Origin: Rhizobium sp. Q54
GTDB lineage: Bacteria > Pseudomonadota > Alphaproteobacteria > Rickettsiales > UBA1997
Assembly (NCBI GenBank): GCA_945865745.1
Contig: CAMBFP010000018.1
Span: 1 to 13,426, forward strand
Direction of reading: 5' to 3'
DNA: 13,426 nt
The position numbers were made by a program, and so were the translations under genes. Positions 1-5,435 of the stretch are shown piece by piece. The notes under the pieces were generated by a model. The model was given only the letters and a program-made list of their open reading frames with translations, was not told the DNA's origin and ran no database searches. How positions within the stretch are numbered: position 1 is the first letter of the stretch; every line of letters begins with the position of its first letter.

Positions 1-530
1 CAGAAGAAGCTCTCAAAGAACAAACAGAGACTGGGGGGGAAGGATTAAAAGAATCGATTGTTGTTAGAGCTTACGAAGAAGAATCAAAAGAATTGAGTAG
101 TGATAACTTAGCTTCCGAAGGCCTGTTTTTCCCTGCAACAGCAGAAGCAGAAACGAAGGCAGTGACTCAAGAGCTTGCTGCTTCATTAGAAAAAGGACCT
201 CTTACTTCAACAGAAGGAACAATCATCCTCCCTGCAGGAAAAGAGTCTCAAGCAATTGTTGAAGATAATCATTTTGGTAAAGAAGCGGCAAGTGAAGAAA
301 AAATATCAGATAGTGATAGTCTATCCAGATATCGAGCATATCGCAACATAAGATCAGAAATAGAAGAATCTCATGATTCCTCAAATCCCTCAGTAGAAAA
401 AGGGTTAGAAGCAGTAATAGCAGAAGTTCATGAAATGGTGGCTAAAGAGGTTTCTACTGCTTCTTCTTCAGGAAAAGCTGCTTCTAAAGAACCAAAAGTA
501 GATAAAAGTAATACCGGCCCAGGAAGATAG
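1..530 (+). CDS. Acidic low-complexity protein, C-terminal part (5' end outside window)
   Basis: The reading frame is open from the window's left edge (first whole codon at base 3) and ends with TAG at 528-530, giving 175 visible residues. A TTG at 93 is in frame, but the frame continues upstream without a stop, so the true start is probably off-window. The protein is rich in Glu, Ser, Ala and Lys, has no Cys and no evident membrane segment, and looks largely disordered. A short central part with alternating Arg and Tyr (SRYRAYRNIRSEIEE) may be helical. The tail is Ser/Lys/Gly-rich and ends in GPGR. I recognise no family. It could be the tail of a secreted or scaffold-like protein, but nothing visible shows function. 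A run of seven G at 33-39 lies inside the frame. Confidence is for a real coding end, not for a role. Confidence 0.6.
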   Translation, partial: EEALKEQTETGGEGLKESIVVRAYEEESKELSSDNLASEGLFFPATAEAETKAVTQELAASLEKGPLTSTEGTIILPAGKESQAIVEDNHFGKEAASEEKISDSDSLSRYRAYRNIRSEIEESHDSSNPSVEKGLEAVIAEVHEMVAKEVSTASSSGKAASKEPKVDKSNTGPGR

Positions 531-587
531 ATTCTGATTTCTTGGATAAGAATTTTATCAAATATCTTCGCAACAACCTATCGTCGA

Positions 588-618
588 GCCACTAATAAAA
601 AGCTTTAGTGGCGTTTTG
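588..618 (+). terminator. Probable intrinsic terminator after the acidic gene
   Basis: A perfect 8-bp stem (GCCACTAA at 588-595 with TTAGTGGC at 605-612) encloses a 9-nt loop and is followed by GTTTTGCTGTT. The T tract is short, so it is a moderate-strength candidate. It lies 58 nt past the stop of the plus-strand gene and 45 nt beyond the stop of the converging flavoprotein gene. The minus-strand side has no T tract after the stem, so it probably serves only the plus strand. Confidence 0.55.
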
Positions 619-662
619 CTGTTGGGAATTTTTCAACCGAGTTCATGGCGAGGTCAATTCTG

Positions 663-1658
663 CTACTCTAAATTTTTTGCTTTTATGAGTTGAGATAGTT
701 TTTTTGCCGAAAGCCAAACATCTTCAATTTTAGAGCCGCAAACCCAATCTCCTGTAGCTCCAAGCCCAAGATCATTATCAAAGAATGGCTCAACTTTTTT
801 AGAATTATTAGACGAGGCATAACGCCAGCGATGAGTGCTTATGTAATCAGCTTTTTCGCAAGAAATTCCCGTTAGTTCTTCAAAGTTTTTTACCAAAACT
901 TTTTCAACACTTAAAACATCATCCTCTAAATGCTCTGAAGCCCATTCATCTTGCGAATGAACCACAAAACAACTCACATTTTTGTCGCGACCCGGCTTGC
1001 TGGAGTTAAAGCTAATTAGTTTTATGGGCAAATTTTCAACTTCAGCAGCAATCCAATCTAAGTTTAATTGGTGGTTAAAACCAATCATCGTAACGAAAGA
1101 AGGTGAAGTAAAAACAGCCTGCGTCTCGAGATCTTTTGCAATTTGATTACCAAAAAGATTCTTAGTTTGAGCTATTGGAGCTGTAGAGATGATAAGGTCA
1201 TAAAAACCAAGATCGTTACCGTTTTTATCTTCTAAATGCCTTCCGCCACTCTGCTTGGTTAATATTGGGGCAACTTCGCTATTCAAAGAAATGTCGAGAT
1301 CATCAGCTAGTTTTTTGCAAAGACTGTTCATGTTTGGAGAAGCAACAAAATAGCTCTCTTCATTTCGACGCGAAGCAATTTTGTTACCAGACTTAAAAGT
1401 GATCACATCGCCCCGCCATCTAGAGACGCATCCTGAGGCAATAAAAGGATCGAGAAATTTTTTAAAATCTTCGCTTTCTGCGGTAAAATATTGAGCGCCG
1501 TGATCAAATAATAAATTTCCCGAATAGCGAGTAGACATCCTGCCTCCGCAGCCGCGAGATTTTTCGAAAATTTTTACCTCAAAAAATTTTCGCAATTCTT
1601 GCCCCAGATAAATTCCGGAAAAACCAGCTCCAATTATCGCTAATCTAGTCTTATTCAA
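663..1658 (-). CDS. Renalase-like FAD-dependent oxidoreductase
   Basis: 331-residue flavoprotein of the bacterial renalase-like/amine-oxidase-related group. The N-terminus carries the Rossmann FAD-binding motif GAGFSG (residues 10-15), an acidic residue ending the second strand (Glu32, expected to bind the ribose of FAD), and the family-typical GGRMSTR (38-44) and FDHGAQYF (51-58). Near the C-terminus GATGDWVCG (300-308) matches the second FAD-contacting segment. No signal peptide is seen, so it is expected in the cytoplasm. The true substrate is unknown; known renalases oxidise aberrant dihydro forms of NAD(P)H, but this is not shown here. The start appears to be TTG: no in-frame ATG or GTG lies between the upstream stop and the Rossmann motif. 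It follows the SOUL lipoprotein gene by 23 nt on the same strand, suggesting co-transcription. Confidence 0.85.
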   Translation of the reverse strand: MNKTRLAIIGAGFSGIYLGQELRKFFEVKIFEKSRGCGGRMSTRYSGNLLFDHGAQYFTAESEDFKKFLDPFIASGCVSRWRGDVITFKSGNKIASRRNEESYFVASPNMNSLCKKLADDLDISLNSEVAPILTKQSGGRHLEDKNGNDLGFYDLIISTAPIAQTKNLFGNQIAKDLETQAVFTSPSFVTMIGFNHQLNLDWIAAEVENLPIKLISFNSSKPGRDKNVSCFVVHSQDEWASEHLEDDVLSVEKVLVKNFEELTGISCEKADYISTHRWRYASSNNSKKVEPFFDNDLGLGATGDWVCGSKIEDVWLSAKKLSQLIKAKNLE

Positions 1659-1681
1659 TGTATTATGATTTGGTAATTTGG

Positions 1682-2326
1682 TTACTTAATTTCCCAAATA
1701 ATTTCATTGCGGCGATTCCAAGGGAAAGTGAATGGATCATCGTAATATGCTAAAATTTCAGAGCCTTTGGTTGTAATATTTTGGTCTTTAATAAAACGAT
1801 TCAACTCATCTCTTTTTTTGCTGAATTTCTCGTCTGACCACATTCCAGGAAATTGAATTGCGATAACTGTTTTTGATTCGGTTAACTTAAATTTAATCCT
1901 ATCATCTTTTGGTCGCGGCAAGTTCTCTAGGCTATATTTTTTTGGCATACCAAATTGAATTAGCCACTTTTTCTCTCCTTCATGAATTTGATTTACCGGG
2001 CTAGTCATTGCTACTTTTTCTGAGACATCAACTTGTGAAACCGGCGAAGTCATTGCCACTTTTTTCTCGGCTATATTTTTACCAAAAATATAGCGAGCTA
2101 AAGTCATGAATCCTTCTTTTGCGGCTTCTTTTCGATCTCCATTCACCTCAACTTCTGCCACCAAGGTTGGTTCATATTTTCGAAACTCGATGTCACCAAC
2201 TCGTTTTATAACCTCGTAAGAAGGGATTTCATAACCCTTATAATATCCAGCTTCTGACTTTGTAGAGCATGATTGCATAATTGCGATTGTGATGATGGTA
2301 AACAAACAAAGCTTAATTTTTTTCAT
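1682..2326 (-). CDS. SOUL-family heme-binding protein, probable lipoprotein
   Basis: 214 residues. The N-terminus has a positive start, a hydrophobic stretch and Cys20 preceded by Met-Gln-Ser, a plausible although imperfect lipobox, so the mature protein is probably lipid-anchored in the cell envelope. From residue 33 it follows the SOUL/HBP fold: the opening YEVIKRVGDIEFRKYEP segment, the twice-repeated KVAMTSPV motif (residues 89-96 and 104-111) typical of bacterial members, and the C-terminal YYDDPFTFPWNRRNEI signature (194-209). The family binds heme or related tetrapyrroles in some members; the bacterial function is poorly defined. The ATG start at 2324-2326 is set by the signal peptide. 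It is the first gene of a likely two-gene unit with the FAD oxidoreductase and is divergent from tsaD (148-nt spacer). Confidence 0.87.
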   Translation of the reverse strand: MKKIKLCLFTIITIAIMQSCSTKSEAGYYKGYEIPSYEVIKRVGDIEFRKYEPTLVAEVEVNGDRKEAAKEGFMTLARYIFGKNIAEKKVAMTSPVSQVDVSEKVAMTSPVNQIHEGEKKWLIQFGMPKKYSLENLPRPKDDRIKFKLTESKTVIAIQFPGMWSDEKFSKKRDELNRFIKDQNITTKGSEILAYYDDPFTFPWNRRNEIIWEIK

Positions 2327-2474
2327 ACAAAAAATAGTTTACGGAGTTATTAGTTAATTACTTTCTGTTTGGTTTGCACAAAAGACTCAATAAATCTTTG
2401 ATGTGAACTTCCAAGATCGCAGCCTCATAAAAAACATCACTCACACAAACCATTTTAAAAAAGAATTTAGATTC

Positions 2475-3539
2475 ATGAAAATTCTCGGTATTGAAACTTC
2501 CTGCGATGAAACTGCTGTTGCGATTGTTGATGATCAGAAAAATATTTTGGCGCACGCACTTAACTCACAAATTGAACTGCATAAAAAATATGGCGGCGTG
2601 ATTCCTGAGCTTGCAGCGCGTGGTCACGTGGAAATTCTGGATGTGTTGATTTTGCAGGCGCTCAAGGAAGCAAATTTAAAATTAGAAGAGATTGATGGCT
2701 TCGCGGCAACTTCTGGTCCGGGTTTAATTGGCGGAGTAATTGTTGGAATGATGGCAGCAAAAACTTTAGCCTCTGTATTCCAAAAACCTTTTCTGGCGGT
2801 GAATCATTTGGAGGCTCACGCATTAACTGCGCGACTAACTAGCGATTTAGCTAATGGGTTAGAATTTCCTTATTTGCTGCTCTTAATTTCCGGCGGACAT
2901 TGTCAAATTTTATTTGCGCGCGGAGTTGGTGATTACGAAAAACTTGGCGAAACAATTGACGATGCTCTCGGTGAAGCCTTCGATAAAATCGCACAAATGG
3001 TTGGATTGCCTTATCCTGGCGGGCCAGCAGTAGAAAAGCTCGCGCAGCAAGGTGACGAAAATCGTTTTAAATTTTCTCGTCCACTTCTTGATTCAAAAGA
3101 TGCAGCACATCGTTTCGCTTTTTCTTTTTCCGGATTGAAAACTGCAGTGCGTCGCGAAGTAGAAAAATTAGTTGGCGAAAGTTTTTCTCACTTCACCTCA
3201 CCACAAAAATTAAATGAAAAAGATCGCGCCGATATTTGCGCATCTTTCCAACGAATTGTCTGCGAAATAATTTTGAACAGGTTGAATAATGTTCTCGCCT
3301 ACAACCAGCAGCCAACAAAAAATTTAGTAATCGCCGGCGGCGTTGCTGCAAATCGCTACATCGTTTCGCGCTTAGAGAATTGGGCTTCTGCACATCAAAT
3401 GAAAGTAATCACTCCACCAATTAATCTTTGCACCGACAATGCCGCAATGGTCGCTTGGGCAGGGGTAGAAAAATTAAAATCAGGCTTTGTCAACGACTTA
3501 AATTTTAAACCAAAAGCAAGATGGGAATTAACGTCATGA
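2475..3539 (+). CDS. tsaD: tRNA N6-adenosine threonylcarbamoyltransferase TsaD
   Basis: 354 residues, the usual length for bacterial TsaD (Kae1/YgjD, ASKHA fold). With TsaB and TsaE it transfers the threonylcarbamoyl group from threonylcarbamoyl-AMP to A37 of ANN-decoding tRNAs in the cytoplasm. The family start MKILGIETSCDETAVAI is intact. The metal ligands His111 and His115 lie in HLEAH, the nucleotide-binding segment LLLISGGHCQIL is at 135-146, GETIDDALGEAFDKIA is at 158-173, and the C-terminal metal-ligand Asp321 lies in CTDNAAM. A GTG at 2403 would add 24 residues with no family resemblance, so I chose the ATG at 2475. No clear Shine-Dalgarno sequence precedes it. The stop overlaps the start of tatC by 4 nt (ATGA), indicating translational coupling. 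Confidence 0.97.
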   Translation: MKILGIETSCDETAVAIVDDQKNILAHALNSQIELHKKYGGVIPELAARGHVEILDVLILQALKEANLKLEEIDGFAATSGPGLIGGVIVGMMAAKTLASVFQKPFLAVNHLEAHALTARLTSDLANGLEFPYLLLLISGGHCQILFARGVGDYEKLGETIDDALGEAFDKIAQMVGLPYPGGPAVEKLAQQGDENRFKFSRPLLDSKDAAHRFAFSFSGLKTAVRREVEKLVGESFSHFTSPQKLNEKDRADICASFQRIVCEIILNRLNNVLAYNQQPTKNLVIAGGVAANRYIVSRLENWASAHQMKVITPPINLCTDNAAMVAWAGVEKLKSGFVNDLNFKPKARWELTS

Positions 3540-4261
3540 CACTTCAACAACATCTTCGCGAACTTCGTCAACGCGTAATTTTTTCAGTAATTTTTTTCTG
3601 CGCCGCTTTTGTTTTTTGTTATTTTTCTGCGCAAGAAATTTATGAAATTCTTTTGCGACCATTCGTAGAAATTTCAAATCAACAAAATCGTAAACTCATC
3701 TACACCAGCCCCGCTGAAGCCTTCGTGACCTATTTAAAACTTTCTTTTTCTTCGGCATTATTTTTTTCTGCGCCAATTTTTCTTTCGGAAATTTATCTTT
3801 TTCTGTCACCAGCTCTCTACAAAAATGAGAAAAAAAATATTCTTTTGATCTTTTTTTTCTCTCCATTTTTATTTTTATGCGGCGCAATTTTTGCGTATTT
3901 TTTTATTTTACCAATCGCTTTGCAATTCTTCGCGAGCTTTGAAACTCAAGGCCTCGTAGGCTCATCGAGTTTTTCAATTCAACTCGAAACAAGGTTGAGT
4001 GAGTACCTAAATTTTGTAGAAAATTTACTACTCGGATTCGGTGTCGCATTTCAATTTCCAATCTTGTTGCTTTTATTAATCAAACTTGATTTGTTGTCGG
4101 CCAATGACTTAAGACGTAAGAGAAGATATTGGATTGTAATCATCTTTGTGGTGGCTGCGATCCTTACCCCACCTGACGTTGTGAGTCAGCTGAGTTTAGC
4201 GGTTTTGTTGATCTTACTCTTCGAAATTACTATTCTCATTGGTCAAAAATTTAATAAATAA
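3536..4261 (+). CDS. tatC: Sec-independent protein translocase TatC
   Basis: 241 residues, slightly short but complete. TatC is the twin-arginine signal-peptide receptor and core of the Tat translocase in the inner membrane. Seen are the N-terminal HLRELRQRV motif before the first membrane helix, the TSPAEAF segment (58-63), the conserved Glu98 in SPALYKNEKK (91-100; it corresponds to the signal-peptide-binding Glu of E. coli TatC), hydrophobic segments consistent with six helices, LRRKRRYW (192-199) before helix 5, and the TPPDVVSQ hallmark (211-218). An in-frame ATG 15 nt upstream would add five residues, but the ATG overlapping the tsaD stop and reading directly into the family N-terminus is preferred. 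tatA and tatB are not in this window. Confidence 0.96.
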   Translation: MTLQQHLRELRQRVIFSVIFFCAAFVFCYFSAQEIYEILLRPFVEISNQQNRKLIYTSPAEAFVTYLKLSFSSALFFSAPIFLSEIYLFLSPALYKNEKKNILLIFFFSPFLFLCGAIFAYFFILPIALQFFASFETQGLVGSSSFSIQLETRLSEYLNFVENLLLGFGVAFQFPILLLLLIKLDLLSANDLRRKRRYWIVIIFVVAAILTPPDVVSQLSLAVLLILLFEITILIGQKFNK

Positions 4262-4266
4262 TTATC

Positions 4267-4452
4267 ATGGTTGCTAAAAAAACAGTCGCGAAAAAAGTCG
4301 TTGCTAAAAAGCCAGTTGCTAAAAAAGCAGTTGTTAAAAAAGTCGTCGCTAAAAAAGCAGTTGTAAAAAAAGTCGTTGCTAAAAAGCCAGTTGCTAAAAA
4401 AGCAGTCGTAAAAAAAGTAGTTGCTAAAAAAGCGGTTGCTAAAAAGAAGTAA
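4267..4452 (+). CDS. Lys/Ala/Val pentapeptide-repeat, histone H1-like protein
   Basis: A 61-residue protein made almost only of Lys, Ala and Val, with one Thr and two Pro. After Met it reads as one VAKK, eleven pentapeptides of the form xV(A/V)KK (x = T, V, P or A) and a final Lys. It contains no acidic residue and is extremely basic. Such AKK-type tails are known from eukaryotic H1 and from bacterial H1-like nucleoid proteins (Hc1-like, AlgP/AlgR3-like), where they bind DNA non-specifically; a DNA- or RNA-binding role is therefore likely but inferred. It starts 5 nt after the tatC stop, has no visible Shine-Dalgarno sequence and is followed by a strong terminator, so it is probably expressed from the tsaD-tatC transcript or from a promoter within tatC. 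It could also be the isolated tail of a formerly longer protein. Confidence 0.75.
   Translation: MVAKKTVAKKVVAKKPVAKKAVVKKVVAKKAVVKKVVAKKPVAKKAVVKKVVAKKAVAKKK
4297..4446 (+). repeat. Tandem 75-bp duplication within the H1-like gene
   Basis: Bases 4297-4371 and 4372-4446 are two adjacent 75-bp copies, each encoding five pentapeptides in the same order (VVAKK, PVAKK, AVVKK, VVAKK, then AVVKK or AVAKK). The first 35 bases are identical, and by my alignment 67 of 75 positions match, most differences being synonymous. Each copy is itself built from five diverged 15-bp units. This points to growth of the gene by slippage or unequal recombination. Confidence 0.85.
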
Positions 4453-4487
4453 CTTTCTGGATAAGTAAAAAATCTAAAAAGTAATAA

Positions 4488-4521
4488 GAGGCGCGGTTCC
4501 AGTAGGGGCCGCGCCTTTTTT
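4488..4521 (+). terminator. Strong intrinsic terminator after the tsaD-tatC-H1-like cluster
   Basis: A GC-rich stem GGCGCGG (4490-4496) pairs with CCGCGCC (4509-4515). It extends inward through two G-U and two C-G pairs to the tetraloop AGTA (4501-4504) and is followed directly by six T (4516-4521). It lies 38 nt beyond the stop of the H1-like gene. It stands out in this AT-rich region and also separates the plus-strand cluster from the converging coq7. Confidence 0.92.
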
Positions 4522-4565
4522 GTTGCGTGAAATTTTTTGGTCTCGATTTCGCTCGAACGGCGAAA

Positions 4566-5090
4566 TTAAATTCTTTTTGAAACTGCGATTGCGAATCTTG
4601 TTGTCGCTTTGATGAAGCCGGTCAGCGGTTTAAAATAACTAAGTTCTGCGGCTTTATTTTCGTAGCCGATGTCGCGATGCTCTAATTCTTCAGAGCAGAA
4701 TTTTTCGATTTTAGTTTTGAGCTCATCTTCTTTTTCGAGTGTGTTTAGCTGAGATTTGTAATGCTCATCAATCACCTCTTCGACTGCTGTTGTGCAGGCC
4801 ATTGCTGCACGTTTGTCGAGTAAAGCGGTGAAAAATCCGAGCGCGAATCCGCCAATTCTCCACACTGGTTGCATCACCGTCGGGCGAATTTTTTTCTTCC
4901 TAATTTCCGCATCAAAATAATCAAAATGCACATCTTCCTGCTCTTTCATGTGCTCAACAATTTTCAACGTCTTGTGATCTTTTTTTAATTTCAGCGCGGC
5001 CATTTGCCCAGCGTAAATTACCTTCGCGCCAAATTCTCCAGCGTGATTGACGCGGATGATTTCGTGAATTTTTTGTTGATTGCTAATCAT
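4566..5090 (-). CDS. coq7: 3-demethoxyubiquinol 3-hydroxylase Coq7
   Basis: 174 residues, the short alphaproteobacterial/mitochondrial-type Coq7 (ferritin-like diiron carboxylate fold). It performs the O2-dependent hydroxylation of demethoxyubiquinol, the penultimate step of ubiquinone synthesis, at the inner face of the membrane. Predicted diiron ligands are present: Glu19 (RVNHAGE), Glu52 and His55 (MKEQEDVH), a Glu of AVEE (104-105), and Glu135 and His138 (EELEHRDIG). The helix around 76-92 (VWRIGGFALGFFTALL) is the expected membrane-associated, substrate-binding element. The ATG follows the stop of the 102-residue gene by 9 nt, so it is probably the last gene of the minus-strand run. No Shine-Dalgarno sequence is visible in the A-rich leader. 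Confidence 0.96.
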   Translation of the reverse strand: MISNQQKIHEIIRVNHAGEFGAKVIYAGQMAALKLKKDHKTLKIVEHMKEQEDVHFDYFDAEIRKKKIRPTVMQPVWRIGGFALGFFTALLDKRAAMACTTAVEEVIDEHYKSQLNTLEKEDELKTKIEKFCSEELEHRDIGYENKAAELSYFKPLTGFIKATTRFAIAVSKRI

Positions 5091-5099
5091 TTTTATTTT

Positions 5100-5408
5100 T
5101 CATTTTTCCTTTTTAGAGGATCTTTCTACTAAAGCTTTAGCGATTGGATTTAATAATTCTTCACTAGGAATTTCTCTTCGACGATATTCACGAAACTGTT
5201 TTACTCCTTCTTCGATCTCGCCTTTTTCCTTTGAAGAAGTGCCGTGGAATCTTTTATTACTTGCTTCGGCAGTAGAGATTGTTTGTGCAGTAAAAGCTTT
5301 TCTTTCTTCTTGATTGGCAAAATCGATGCTCCAACTAATTATTTTGCTGAGATTTGCTTTATTTGTTTCCCACGGATTATCACCTTTTCTTAAATCGAGT
5401 GTATTCAT
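5100..5408 (-). CDS. Uncharacterised 102-residue charged protein
   Basis: I do not recognise this protein. It is 102 residues, charged and mostly predicted helical by eye, with one Pro-Trp near the N-terminus (GDNPWETN), a basic RRREIP segment (76-81) and a Lys/Glu tail (SSKKEK). It has no Cys, no signal peptide and no membrane segment. The ATG is preceded by GAG about nine bases upstream, one of the few Shine-Dalgarno-like hints in the window. It sits 27 nt after the large 949-residue gene and 9 nt before coq7, so all three may be co-transcribed. It may be a small partner or chaperone of the large protein, but only its position supports that idea. Confidence 0.6.
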   Translation of the reverse strand: MNTLDLRKGDNPWETNKANLSKIISWSIDFANQEERKAFTAQTISTAEASNKRFHGTSSKEKGEIEEGVKQFREYRRREIPSEELLNPIAKALVERSSKKEK

Positions 5409-5435
5409 GCTACAATTCTCATCAAAATCTATCCT

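Noticed and set aside
531..662. tRNA or small RNA in the convergent gap
   Set aside because: Apart from the 8-bp terminator hairpin, no cloverleaf or T-loop motif (GGTTCGANNCC type) is present.
2403..2474. Longer N-terminus for TsaD from a GTG at 2403
   Set aside because: The extra 24 residues do not resemble the family, whose conserved start MKILGIETSCDE begins exactly at the ATG at 2475.
2358..2555. 65-residue minus-strand frame overlapping the start of tsaD
   Set aside because: It overlaps the conserved tsaD N-terminus antisense and has no family features.
4546..4566. 7-bp hairpin ATTTCGC/GCGAAAT at the end of coq7 as a terminator
   Set aside because: In the coq7 direction the stem is followed by CGAGACC and A residues, without a T tract, so it does not fit an intrinsic terminator.
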